Below the pieces are notes generated by a model. The model was not told the origin of the DNA and did not search any database. It was given only the letters and a program-made list of their open reading frames with translations. Of a stretch of DNA of 64,000 nt, positions 19,610 through 27,686 are shown one piece after another. Within the stretch, counting starts at the first letter, position 1, and each line of letters starts with the position of its first letter. A program made the translations under genes and the position numbers. Origin of the DNA: Candidatus Macondimonas diazotrophica (GTDB lineage Bacteria > Pseudomonadota > Gammaproteobacteria > UBA5335); assembly GCF_004684205.1 (NCBI RefSeq), contig NZ_SRIO01000011.1, positions 1-64,000 on the forward strand, in the 5' to 3' direction.

Positions 19610-19625
19610 TGTCGCATGTGCGACA
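19610..19625 (+). promoter_or_regulatory. NifA-type upstream activator site of the bolA cluster
   Basis: TGT-CGCATGTGCG-ACA matches TGT-N10-ACA and its core is itself palindromic. It is centred about 120 bp upstream of the start site predicted from the sigma-54 element. Confidence 0.65.
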
Positions 19626-19710
19626 AACCCGACACCCACGGCGTCGACGCCAAGGCGATCATGGCCCGCAAACCGGGGATTTGCCGCGCTTGACGCGCGC
19701 TGCGCGCCGT

Positions 19711-19726
19711 TGGCGTGTGCATTGCA
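19711..19726 (+). promoter_or_regulatory. Sigma-54 promoter of the bolA cluster
   Basis: TGGCGT-GTGCA-TTGCA keeps the invariant GG and GC and the TTGCA -12 element, with two changes from the -24 consensus. It lies 71 bp before the BolA start; the rest of the 382-bp gap from 19416 shows no gene. Confidence 0.75.
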
Positions 19727-19797
19727 TCACCTGCAGCGAAGCGACACGGCCGCTGCCGGTCGCCGGTTCGGCCGGCTGATTGCGTGGAGAACATCCT

Positions 19798-20082
19798 ATG
19801 GGGATTGCACAGGAACGAGTGGACCGCTTGCGGGCCCGTCTGGAAGCGGCACTGGATCCCGCAGCGCTCGACATCATCGATCACACCGAGGCGCATGGCC
19901 ACGACCCCCAGGCCAATGGCGCGGGGCACTACCTGATCCGGGTGGTGTCGCAGCGCTTTGACGGCGTGTCGGTCATCGGCCGCCATCGCCTGGTGTACGA
20001 CGCCGTGGCCGCGATGATGCCGGCCGAGGTGCATGCGCTCAGCATCAAGGCGCAGACGCCAACCGAAGCGGGGGTGGCGTGA
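19798..20082 (+). CDS. BolA-family protein
   Basis: A 94-residue BolA-fold protein. The family core is visible as DPAALDIIDHTEAHGHDP, AGHYLIRVVSQRFDGVSVIGRHRLVYDAVAAMM and AEVHALSIKAQTP. BolA proteins bind a [2Fe-2S] cluster together with monothiol glutaredoxins and take part in Fe-S and iron handling. The ATG at 19798 has GGAG eight bases upstream. It is the first gene behind the sigma-54 promoter and overlaps the next gene by one base (TGATG), which links it to a cluster of unfamiliar genes. A glutaredoxin is not in the window. A role in nitrogenase cluster supply is inferred from the promoter. Confidence 0.9.
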   Translation: MGIAQERVDRLRARLEAALDPAALDIIDHTEAHGHDPQANGAGHYLIRVVSQRFDGVSVIGRHRLVYDAVAAMMPAEVHALSIKAQTPTEAGVA

Positions 20083-20441
20083 TGGCACAGGAACAATCGG
20101 ACTTCCAGGCGGGCGACGCGGCGGAAACGCCGGTGCTCATCCGGCACACCCAGGACGGTCGGCGGGTCGAGGTCATCGGCCGCTTCCTCTGCCTGGATGG
20201 GCGCCGTGAGACCGATGCACTGGTCGATGTGCGTCAACATCCCAACCGCATGGCCATCTGGCAGGCCGCACCCGAGGCCACCCACATGGCGGGCCGCATC
20301 CCGCTCACGCGCGAGGAAGCCGCCCGCGCCCAGGCAGCGCTGGACGCGGCCCGCGCCGTCTACGAAGCAAGCCCCATGGCCATCTCCGAGCGCATCCGCC
20401 ACGCGGCGGACGACATTCTGCGGTTGCGCATCGATGAATGA
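20082..20441 (+). CDS. Uncharacterised protein of the bolA cluster (119 aa)
   Basis: A 119-residue soluble protein with no signal peptide and no cysteine pair to suggest an Fe-S site. The first half is strand-rich (VLIRHTQDGRRVEVIGRFLCLDGRRE), the second half a long helix (LTREEAARAQAALDAARAVYEASP). I recognise no family. The start codon shares its first base with the BolA stop, so translation is coupled. Confidence 0.7.
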   Translation: MAQEQSDFQAGDAAETPVLIRHTQDGRRVEVIGRFLCLDGRRETDALVDVRQHPNRMAIWQAAPEATHMAGRIPLTREEAARAQAALDAARAVYEASPMAISERIRHAADDILRLRIDE

Positions 20442-20471
20442 GCACGCCGCCCCGGCCGGGAACGCGACGCC

Positions 20472-20939
20472 ATGATTCATGTCGTGGAGGTGCCGTGGGA
20501 CGGCCGTCCGCAGGCCTGGTTCGCCTTCGATGAAGACGATCTGATCGGCAAGATTCAGGCTCGGCGTACCGGGGTCGGCCAGCAGATCTACGCGGTGGCC
20601 ACGCCGGGCGAACTGCTGGCGGCCGCTGGGGTGGATTCGGATGCGCCGCCGCAGTGGATCGCCGACCTCGCCGCGCAGCATGGCTGGGACACACCGCTGT
20701 ATCGCGCCGATGCGCTGCTCGAGCCGGGGCACTACCAGCGCGAACCGGTGAACGTTCTGCACGCGCATCTGGCCGCCTTGGCCGAGCCCCTGCAATCGTG
20801 CCGCGTGCATCCGGACGATGAAAGCGCGCTGGAGGCGCTCTATGGCGATCCGGCCTATCAGGCGCGTGCCGGATTCTACGCGCACATGGCGCTGCGCGAG
20901 CAGCTCATCGCGCTGGAGGTCCTGGCCGATGACCTCTGA
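20472..20939 (+). CDS. Uncharacterised protein of the bolA cluster (155 aa)
   Basis: A 155-residue soluble acidic protein beginning MIHVVEVPWDGRPQAWFAFDEDDLIGKI. It has a mixed N-terminal part and a helical C-terminal part rich in Leu and Ala, with no motif I can assign. The 30-bp gap after the preceding gene and 12 bp before the next keep it in the same transcript. Confidence 0.7.
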   Translation: MIHVVEVPWDGRPQAWFAFDEDDLIGKIQARRTGVGQQIYAVATPGELLAAAGVDSDAPPQWIADLAAQHGWDTPLYRADALLEPGHYQREPVNVLHAHLAALAEPLQSCRVHPDDESALEALYGDPAYQARAGFYAHMALREQLIALEVLADDL

Positions 20940-20951
20940 ACGCCGCGCGCC

Positions 20952-21728
20952 ATGACCGAGTTTCTGCCGATCGACGGGCAGGACTTGCAGCGGCTGCTGC
21001 AGGACCCGCGCACGCGCATCATCGATGTGCGCTCATCGCGCGCCTATGCGGCGGGACATCTGCCCGGTGCCCGGCACTTTACCCGGAGCCTGCTCGGCCG
21101 TATGCGCCGGGAATGGCCCGGTGATGTCCCCATCGTGGTCTATGACGACGCCACCGGCGCCAGCGAGCAGATCGCGCAGCTGCTCAACCATCTGGGGTTC
21201 ACGGCGGTCCACAGCCTGCGGGGCGGCTACGCCGCCTGGCGCATACCGCGCTCCCGACGCAGCGCCGGCGTCCTCCGGCTTTCGGCGGCCCTGCGCGCCT
21301 GGCTGCTCGATCAGGGCTTCGACACCGAGGATCTGGAACGCGCCACAGCCAACGGCATGACCGCCCTGCTCCAGGCCTGCCGGATCGGCCATGCGGCCCA
21401 TGTCCACGCCCTGCTCGAGGCCGGCGCCAGCCACAATGCGGTCACCGTGGACGGCACGACCGCGTTATGGCTGGCCTGCTTCGCCGACAGCCCGCTCTGT
21501 GCGCTGCACCTGATCGAACGGGGCTTCGACGTCGACCACGCCAATCCAACCGGCGATACCGCGCTGATGTACGCCGCTTCGGCAGGGCGCGACCGCATGG
21601 TGCGGCTGTTGCTGGAAGCCGGCGCCGATCCCGGGCGCTGCAATCAGGATGGATTCACCGCCTTCGACATGGCCGCGACCCAGAACGCCTATTTCCTGTT
21701 GCGACCCAAACGGCCACAGGTCGCCTGA
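20952..21728 (+). CDS. Rhodanese-like domain fused to ankyrin repeats
   Basis: A 258-residue two-domain protein. Residues about 5-100 are a rhodanese-like fold (IIDVRSSRAYAAGHLPGARHF, then IVVYDDATGASEQIAQLL and SLRGGYAAW). The active-site loop, where a catalytic Cys is expected, has Asp65 (VVYDDATG), so sulfurtransfer by the classical route is unlikely. Residues about 115-245 hold at least three ankyrin repeats (NGMTALLQACRIGHAAHVHALLEAGA; GTTALWLACFADS; GDTALMYAASAGRDRMVRLLLEAGAD), suited to protein binding. A nif-linked rhodanese (RhdN) is known in Azotobacter. The likely role here is a binding platform. Confidence 0.85.
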   Translation: MTEFLPIDGQDLQRLLQDPRTRIIDVRSSRAYAAGHLPGARHFTRSLLGRMRREWPGDVPIVVYDDATGASEQIAQLLNHLGFTAVHSLRGGYAAWRIPRSRRSAGVLRLSAALRAWLLDQGFDTEDLERATANGMTALLQACRIGHAAHVHALLEAGASHNAVTVDGTTALWLACFADSPLCALHLIERGFDVDHANPTGDTALMYAASAGRDRMVRLLLEAGADPGRCNQDGFTAFDMAATQNAYFLLRPKRPQVA

Positions 21729-21746
21729 AGCGCGGGGAGATTCCGC

Positions 21747-22184
21747 ATGAGCTCGATTTTCATCAGCATCAACAAGTCCGATACGCTGGAAAAGTCGCCC
21801 ATTGACAAGGCGATCACCCGCACGGCTGCCGCCCTTGCCCGCCAGCGCGCCCTGTTGCCACCCGGCCCGGGTCTGGAGGTGACCTTCATGCCCGCCTCGG
21901 AGGATTGGCAGCCGGATTTCATGGGCATGCGCATGGGCGGCTACCATGACGACGATCCGGTGCTGCGCTTTCAGGTGGCGATTCCGGCGCATCTCGCGCA
22001 CTCGCCGCTGGCCCTACGCTATGTGCTGGCGGTTCTGGAGGATGTCCTGGCCAATGCCCAGGCCTATTTCGATGAGCAGCGCATCGTCTTCGACCATGCC
22101 GCCTGGCAACGCGCCTTGAGCGTTGCTGCCAGCGTTTCGGAGGATCCACCCGAATCGGCCTGGAACGAATATCCCCTCGAATGA
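21747..22184 (+). CDS. Uncharacterised protein of the bolA cluster (145 aa)
   Basis: A 145-residue soluble protein, MSSIFISINKSDTLEKSPIDKAITRTAAAL onward, with a Met-rich FMGMRMGGYHDDDP segment in the middle and a helical C-terminus. I recognise no family. GGGGAG lies six bases before the start, and the gene follows the rhodanese/ankyrin gene by 18 bp, as the last member of the cluster. Confidence 0.7.
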   Translation: MSSIFISINKSDTLEKSPIDKAITRTAAALARQRALLPPGPGLEVTFMPASEDWQPDFMGMRMGGYHDDDPVLRFQVAIPAHLAHSPLALRYVLAVLEDVLANAQAYFDEQRIVFDHAAWQRALSVAASVSEDPPESAWNEYPLE

Positions 22185-22501
22185 CGCCGCCGCTGAACCG
22201 CTGTCAATCCGGGGCCGGCCAAGCCGTCTGCGGTCGCGCACCATCCCGCCCGTCAGGACGACCCCGCGACGATTTGCCGCATTCCCAAAGAAAACCCGAG
22301 TTTCTACTATCGGGGCAGAGTTCCCTCATGGCACGACCGTGCCCGAAGGCGCTGTGACGCCATCCGAGAAGGGGCCGTTGTTCCGCGCTGTCTTCCGCCA
22401 TTGAAAACAAATGCGCTCGATTCGCCACCCGGCGGCTCACGACGCGCCTGCGCGGCCGGTTCACTGGCTCGCGCTCAAGCCCGATTTGAGAGGTGATTTT
22501 G
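22185..22501. other. Intergenic region before the TonB receptor
   Basis: This 317-bp stretch holds no convincing gene. It contains a small inverted repeat GGCACGACCGTGCC at 22330-22343. No copper, zinc or sigma-54 promoter was recognised. Confidence 0.5.
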
Positions 22502-24808
22502 ATGGCACGCCGCCAACCCACGACAAGCCTGCGACCCGGCCCGGTTCCGGTCACCGTTCTGATGCTGCTCGCGCCCCTGATCGCGGGCGCCGAAACGGCG
22601 CAGAAACTTCCACCCGTCACCGTCACCGGGGAAGCGGAAGCCCTGGAAGCTTTCGGCGGCAGTCCGGTCCGTGAGCAGGATCTCGCCGCTCGGCGTGCGG
22701 CCACCAGCGATACGGCCCGCTTGCTGGCCGATGCACCCGGTGTCGCAGTCAATGCCGCCGGCGGTATCTCGAGCCTGCTCAGCTTGCATGGGCTGGCGGA
22801 CGACCGGCTGCGCATCCTGGTGGACGGCATGAGCCTGATCTCGGCCTGTCCGAATCACATGAATCCGCCATTGTCGTATCTCGATCCGGCCCAGGTCGAA
22901 TCGATCAAGGTCTGGGCCGGCCTCACGCCGGTGAGCGTCGGCGGCGACGCCATCGGCGGCACCATCGCCGTCGAGTCGGCCGCGCCGGAATTCGCCAAGG
23001 ACGGTGCGCAGCGCCTGACCAAGGGCGAGATCGGCGGCGGCTATCGCAGCAACGGCGATGCCTATCGCGGCCATGTGTCCGTGACCCAGGCGAGTGAAAA
23101 CATCAGCCTGCGCTATGACGGCGCCTACGCCCAGTCCGACAACTACGAGGCCGGGGGGGACTTCAAGAATTTCACCGCCACCGGCCGCCCCGGTCAGGAC
23201 CTGCCGCGCGATGAGGTCGGCTCCACCGCCTACGAGGTGCACAGCCACCAGCTTGGCCTGGCCTTCAAGGATGGCGAGCAACTGATCGAGGCCCGGGCCG
23301 GCTATCAGGACATCCCTGAGCAGAACTACCCCAACCAGCGCATGGACATGGTGGACAACACCGAATATCGCTTCAACCTGCGCTACCGGAATCGCTATCA
23401 ATGGGGCCGGCTGGATGCGCGCGCCTACTATGAAGACGTCGATCACAAGATGGACTTCGGCGATGACAAGCAGTTTATCTACGGCGCTGCGCCCGGCATC
23501 GTGGCTCCGGGCATGCCGATGGAAACCGAGAGCCAGAACATCGGCGCCCGGCTGATGGGGAGCATCGATCTCAGCGAGGCCGACATCCTGCGACTGGGCG
23601 GGGAATACCAACGTTACCGCCTGGATGACTGGTGGCCGCCCTCGCCAGCGGATCTGACCGGTATGCTCAATGCCGACGGTGAGCCGGCCACCTTCGGCGG
23701 CATGGCGCCGAACATCTTCTGGAACGTCAACGATGGCCAGCGGGACCGGATGGCCGTGTTCGCCGAGTGGGAACGCACCATTGATGCCCAGTGGAGCACG
23801 CTCCTCGGCGGGCGCTACGAGCGTGTCACGACCGATACGGGACCGGTGCAGGGCTACAACGACATGTCCGCCGGCTATGCGCAGTCGGCGGCTGTCTTCA
23901 ATGCCGAGGATCGCGAACGCAACGACGACAACATCGATCTGGCCGCGCTGGCGCGCTATCGGATCGATCCGACCATGGATCTCGAGTTCGGTTACGCCAT
24001 GAAGACCCGCTCGCCGAACCTCTACGAGCGCTATGCCTGGTCGCAGAACGCCATGGCGGCCATCATGAACAACTTCGTGGGTGACGGAAACGGCTATGTG
24101 GGCAATCCGGATCTCGATCCGGAAACGGCGCACACGGTCTCGGCCAGTTTCGACTGGCACAGCGCCGACCATGCGCGCGGGCTCAAGGTCACGCCCTTCT
24201 ATACCTACGTCACCGATTACATCGACGCGCAGCGCTGCGCCGGAAGCGGCATGATGATGAACGCGTTGTGTGCGGGACCTGCCAACGACATGGCGCGCGA
24301 TCAGTTCGTGGTCCTCGAATATGTCAACGAGACAGCGGTGCTCTACGGCGTCGACCTGTCCGGGTATCTGCCGCTGGCCGACACAACCCTGGGCGCCTTC
24401 GGGGTCAAGGGGCTGGTGAACTACACCAAGGGCGAGAATCGCGACACCGATGACGGGCTCTACAACATCATGCCGCTCAACGCCAAGGTCGCCCTCACCC
24501 ACGCGCAGGGCCCCTGGGATAACGCCGTAGAAGTCGTGATGGTCGATGCCAAGGACGATCTGTCGGATGTGCGCAACGAGATCGAAACCGCCGGCTATGC
24601 CCTGCTCAATTTGCGGGGCGGCTATGAACGCCAGCAGGTGCGCTTCGATTTTGGTGTCGAGAACCTGTTCGACACGCTTTACGACCTGCCCACCGGCGGC
24701 GCTTATGTCGGACAGGGCACCACCATGGGCATCAACAGCATTCCCTGGGGCATCGCCGTGCCGGGCCTGGGCCGGACGATCTACGCTGCGGCCACGCTCA
24801 AGTTCTGA
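22502..24808 (+). CDS. TonB-dependent outer-membrane receptor, OprC/NosA-like (copper)
   Basis: A 768-residue TonB-dependent receptor. It has a signal peptide (about residues 1-30), a TonB-box region near PPVTVTG, a plug domain (ARLLADAPGVAVNAAGGISSLLSLHGLADDRLRILVDGM and the GGDAIGGTIAVES end), then a 22-strand-type barrel ending in an aromatic-poor LKF. The plug has SACPNHMNPP with Cys116-x3-Met120, and the barrel has His315-Lys-Met317. The CxxxM and HxM pairs are the copper-binding motifs of Pseudomonas OprC, so copper uptake is the best guess. GAGAGG lies upstream of the ATG at 22502. The nearby B12 riboswitch does not precede this gene, so cobalamin transport is less likely. Confidence 0.85.
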   Translation: MARRQPTTSLRPGPVPVTVLMLLAPLIAGAETAQKLPPVTVTGEAEALEAFGGSPVREQDLAARRAATSDTARLLADAPGVAVNAAGGISSLLSLHGLADDRLRILVDGMSLISACPNHMNPPLSYLDPAQVESIKVWAGLTPVSVGGDAIGGTIAVESAAPEFAKDGAQRLTKGEIGGGYRSNGDAYRGHVSVTQASENISLRYDGAYAQSDNYEAGGDFKNFTATGRPGQDLPRDEVGSTAYEVHSHQLGLAFKDGEQLIEARAGYQDIPEQNYPNQRMDMVDNTEYRFNLRYRNRYQWGRLDARAYYEDVDHKMDFGDDKQFIYGAAPGIVAPGMPMETESQNIGARLMGSIDLSEADILRLGGEYQRYRLDDWWPPSPADLTGMLNADGEPATFGGMAPNIFWNVNDGQRDRMAVFAEWERTIDAQWSTLLGGRYERVTTDTGPVQGYNDMSAGYAQSAAVFNAEDRERNDDNIDLAALARYRIDPTMDLEFGYAMKTRSPNLYERYAWSQNAMAAIMNNFVGDGNGYVGNPDLDPETAHTVSASFDWHSADHARGLKVTPFYTYVTDYIDAQRCAGSGMMMNALCAGPANDMARDQFVVLEYVNETAVLYGVDLSGYLPLADTTLGAFGVKGLVNYTKGENRDTDDGLYNIMPLNAKVALTHAQGPWDNAVEVVMVDAKDDLSDVRNEIETAGYALLNLRGGYERQQVRFDFGVENLFDTLYDLPTGGAYVGQGTTMGINSIPWGIAVPGLGRTIYAAATLKF

Positions 24809-24835
24809 TCATCTGCGGCACGAAGCCGGCGCCCG

Positions 24836-25170
24836 TCACGGCGCCGGATTGGCGTGCGCCCGCTCGACCCGAGCGATCCTGACCGCATAATGCGCATACC
24901 ACGCGCTTGGGCGGCACGATGATCCACATCCGCCTTCCAGGCCGCGATGGCCTCGGTGGATGCCCAATAGGAAACCGTGATGCCGAAACCATCGGTGCCG
25001 CGCACGCTGTCAATACCGAGAAAACCCGGCCGGCGCGCCGCCAGCCGGGTCATCCTCTCGGCCATCTCCCCGTAGCCGTGATCCCCTTCCGTGCGCTGCG
25101 AGGAAAAGATCACGGCGTAGTACGGCGGCGCGGGCATTTGGGCGAATCCGGTTGCAGCGTTCATGGTCAC
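24836..25170 (-). pseudogene. Antibiotic biosynthesis monooxygenase (ABM)-family gene with a frameshift
   Basis: The minus-strand frame starts MTMNAATGFAQMPAPPYYAVIFSSQ and follows the ABM dimeric alpha-beta pattern (GYGEMAERMTRLAARRPGFLGIDSVRG, FGITVSYWASTEAIAAWKAD). At about 24902-24906 the frame goes wrong; the expected end WYAHYAVRIARVERAHANPAP, the typical ABM C-terminus, is found intact in another frame and stops at 24836. One missing base would restore a 111-residue protein. As written, the frame runs to 24781 with an unrelated basic tail. It is either a recent disabling mutation or a base error. Confidence 0.7.
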
Positions 25171-25320
25171 AGCTTCCCGCCAATCTCAAGACGATCATGC
25201 CCTGGGATGGGGCCGGGGTTTCACCCCGGATACGCGCGCTTCGATGTGCCCGCCCCTCCAGTGGACTTTGCGCCCGAGCCTTGCTCCGCCGGCCGGCCCG
25301 CGCTTATGATGAAGTCCGCT

Positions 25321-25530
25321 TCAGGTGTCCCACGGGCGTTCCGCCCACGGGATGAAACGGGAAGCCGGTGCGTTCAGGATCTCTTGCGGATCCGAACCAG
25401 TCCGGCGCTGCCCCCGCAACGGTAGGCGAGTCAAGACGGATCACAGCTGCCACTGCGCTTTCGGCGCGGGAAGGCGATCCGTCCGGATCCTCGGGGATCT
25501 GCTCGCAAGCCCGGAGACCGGCCTGAAGCC
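25321..25530 (+). promoter_or_regulatory. Adenosylcobalamin riboswitch
   Basis: The class-I B12 riboswitch landmarks occur in order: GGGAAGCCGGTG (25359-25370), the B12-box-like GCTGCCCCCGCAACGGTAGG (25407-25426), CCACTG followed by GGGAAGGCG (25450-25475) and the closing AGCCCGGAGACCGGCCTG (25508-25525). It precedes the cobalamin operon by about 130-230 bp and should lower its expression when AdoCbl is abundant. Confidence 0.92.
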
Positions 25531-25596
25531 ATCAAGGGCATTGCGGAGGGCGATGCGTGCGGCGTGCCGGTCTGCGAGACCGTCCTGCGTCTGTTC

Positions 25597-25659
25597 GTTT
25601 CCTCCGCCTTGTCCCGCAGTCCGGCGAACCGCGTGCGGGTGAGCACGCCTGGAGGAAAC
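25597..25659 (+). promoter_or_regulatory. Ribosome-site-sequestering hairpin (riboswitch expression platform)
   Basis: GTTTCCTCC (25597-25605) is the exact complement of GGAGGAAAC (25651-25659), the ribosome site of the leader ORF at 25664. Inside it, CCCGCA and TGCGGG can pair too. This helix would hide the ribosome site and is a good candidate for the translational switch controlled by the riboswitch. Confidence 0.65.
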
Positions 25660-25663
25660 CGAC

Positions 25664-25762
25664 ATGACCAATCTGTCCCCGAGCGGGTCGGCGTTGCCTG
25701 CGCCAATGTACCGCGATCGCTTCCCGTCCCCTGCCTGCCTGCTGCGTGCCGCCCGGCGATGA
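25664..25762 (+). CDS. Small leader ORF coupled to the adenosyltransferase gene
   Basis: A 32-codon frame (MTNLSPSGSALPAPMYRDRF...) follows the strongest ribosome site in the region, GGAGGAAAC four bases before its ATG. Its stop overlaps the start of the corrinoid adenosyltransferase gene (ATGA), which itself has no visible ribosome site. The peptide resembles no family I know. I read it as the translation entry point of the operon, although an unrecognised small protein is possible. Confidence 0.5.
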   Translation: MTNLSPSGSALPAPMYRDRFPSPACLLRAARR

Positions 25763-26364
25763 GCGCTGCGGATGCCGAACAGCGCCACCAGGACCGGATG
25801 GCGCGTAAAAAGGCGGTCGTGGATGCCGGCATCGCCCGCGCGGACCGCGATCAGGGCCTGCTGCTGGTGCTGACCGGGCCGGGCAAAGGCAAGTCCAGCT
25901 CAGCCTTCGGCATGGTGGCGCGCGCGCTGGGGCACGGCCTCACCGTCGGCGTCGCGCAATTCATCAAGGGCCGCACCGATACCGGCGAACAGGCGTTTTT
26001 CCAGAACCATCCCGGCGTGCGCTGGGAACTGCTGGGCGAAGGATTCACCTGGGAAACCCGGAACCTCAAGCGCGACACCGAAACGGCGCGGCTCGGCTGG
26101 GCGGTTGCGCGGGACATGCTGCACGATCCCGCGCTGGGGTTGGTGGTGCTCGACGAGCTCACCTACCCCATTCGTTACGGCTGGCTGCCGCTCGAGACCG
26201 TGCTGGCCGATCTCGCGGCCCGGCCGCCCCTGCAACATGTCGTCATCACCGGCCGCGGCGCACCCCAGGCATTGCGCGAGGCGGCCGATACCGTCACCGA
26301 ACTGCGCGATGTGAAGCACGCGTTCCGGGCCGGGGTGCGCGCCCAGAAAGGGGTGGACCTGTGA
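25759..26364 (+). CDS. cobO: Corrinoid adenosyltransferase (CobA/CobO type)
   Basis: A 201-residue ATP:corrinoid adenosyltransferase that attaches the 5'-deoxyadenosyl group to cobalt. The P-loop GPGKGKSSSAFG is near residue 39; VAQFIKGRTDTGE, LGEGFTWETRN and LVVLDELTYPIRYGWL follow as in CobA/BtuR proteins, and VVITGRGAP is near the end. The start at 25759 (MSAADAEQRHQDRMARKKA) is favoured by family length and by coupling to the leader ORF. It overlaps the next gene by 4 bp. Confidence 0.93.
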   Translation: MSAADAEQRHQDRMARKKAVVDAGIARADRDQGLLLVLTGPGKGKSSSAFGMVARALGHGLTVGVAQFIKGRTDTGEQAFFQNHPGVRWELLGEGFTWETRNLKRDTETARLGWAVARDMLHDPALGLVVLDELTYPIRYGWLPLETVLADLAARPPLQHVVITGRGAPQALREAADTVTELRDVKHAFRAGVRAQKGVDL

Positions 26365-27683
26365 GCGAACGCCGCTGCCCCGCCCTGCTCGTGGCCGCCC
26401 CCGCCTCGGGCCAGGGAAAAACCACCGTCACGGCCGCGCTGGCGCGCGCGCAGCGGGCGTGCGGCCGGCACGTGCGTGTCTTCAAGACCGGCCCGGATTT
26501 TCTCGACCCGATGATTCTGGAACGTGCATCCGGCGCGCCGGTCTACGCGCTCGACCTGTGGATGGGTGGCGAGGCGCATTGTCGGACGCTGCTGTTCGAG
26601 GCCGCGGGCGAGGCCGACCTCATCCTGATCGAGGGGGTGATGGGCCTGTTCGACGGGCAGCCTTCCAGCGCCGATCTCGCTGCCCTGTTCGGTATTCCGA
26701 TCCTCGCGGTGATCGATGCCTCGGCCATGGCGCAGACCTTTGGCGCCATCGCACACGGCCTCGCCAGCTACCGACCCGAGCTGCCTTTTGCCGGCATTTT
26801 CGCCAATCGGGTCGCCGGCGAACGGCATCACGCCATGCTGACCGAGAGCCTGCCCGCCCATCTGCCGACGCTGGGCTGGCTGCCCCGTGATCCCGACATC
26901 GCCCTGCCGGAACGGCATCTGGGCTTGGTTCAGCCCGGCGAAATCGGGGATCTGGACATGCGCATCGATCGCGCTGCCCTGGCCTTGAACGGAATGACGG
27001 CCGACCTGCCGCCAGCCGTCTGCTTCAGCGCGCCCGCCGTCGCGCCGCTGCCTGACCGGCCGCTTGCGGGCGTGCGCATCGCCATCGCGCGCGATGCGGC
27101 ATTTGCCTTCCTCTATCGCGCCAATGTCGATCTGCTGCGCGCCCTGGGCGCGGAACCCGTATTCTTTTCGCCCCTGGTGGATGGCGATTTGCCGGCGAAC
27201 AGCGATGCGCTCTACCTGCCCGGCGGTTACCCCGAGCTGCATCTGAACGCGTTGTCCGCCAACCGCACTCTCCACGGCGCGATTCGCGCCCATCACGCAG
27301 CGGGCAGGCCGATCGTCGCCGAGTGTGGCGGCATGCTCTATCTGGCCGACTCGCTGACCGACCGTGCCGGCACCCGCGCCGCCATGGTCAGCATCCTGCC
27401 CGGTCACGGGGTCATGGGTGAACGGTTGGCCAACATCGGGTTGCATGGCGTCGCGCTGCCCGAAGGCGCGCTGCGTGGCCACAGCTTTCACTACTCGCGC
27501 TTCGAAAGCCCGCTCGATCCCATCGCTTGGAGCGAGGGCGCGCGCGCCGGCCAGCGGGGCGAGCCGGTCTACCGGTTGGGACGCCTGACCGCTGCTTACC
27601 TGCATGCCTATTTTCCCGCCAACCCCTTGGCCACCGCGCGGCTGTTCGCGCCTGCGCTGTCCACCTTCAACCCCGAGGATTGA
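26361..27683 (+). CDS. cbiA: Cobyrinic acid a,c-diamide synthase
   Basis: A 440-residue enzyme that amidates the a and c side chains of cobyrinic acid using glutamine and ATP. The N-terminal ATPase domain starts VAAPASGQGKTTVTAALARA, has VFKTGPDFLDPMIL and IEGVMGLFDG; the C-terminal glutamine amidotransferase domain contains LYLPGGYPELH and the nucleophile region PIVAECGGMLYLADS. GTG start overlaps the cobO stop (GTGA). Confidence 0.95.
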   Translation: MSERRCPALLVAAPASGQGKTTVTAALARAQRACGRHVRVFKTGPDFLDPMILERASGAPVYALDLWMGGEAHCRTLLFEAAGEADLILIEGVMGLFDGQPSSADLAALFGIPILAVIDASAMAQTFGAIAHGLASYRPELPFAGIFANRVAGERHHAMLTESLPAHLPTLGWLPRDPDIALPERHLGLVQPGEIGDLDMRIDRAALALNGMTADLPPAVCFSAPAVAPLPDRPLAGVRIAIARDAAFAFLYRANVDLLRALGAEPVFFSPLVDGDLPANSDALYLPGGYPELHLNALSANRTLHGAIRAHHAAGRPIVAECGGMLYLADSLTDRAGTRAAMVSILPGHGVMGERLANIGLHGVALPEGALRGHSFHYSRFESPLDPIAWSEGARAGQRGEPVYRLGRLTAAYLHAYFPANPLATARLFAPALSTFNPED

Positions 27684-27686
27684 CCC

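Noticed and set aside
22328-22343. TGGCACGACCGTGCCC looked like a sigma-54 -24 element before the TonB receptor
   Set aside because: No GC at the required spacing for -12; the match comes from a small inverted repeat.
22475-24502. A long minus-strand frame opposite the TonB receptor
   Set aside because: It is a shadow of the receptor gene; translation has no recognisable fold.
22502-24808. Calling the TonB receptor BtuB because of the nearby B12 operon
   Set aside because: The riboswitch precedes cobO and not this gene, and the CxxxM/HxM copper motifs of OprC are present.
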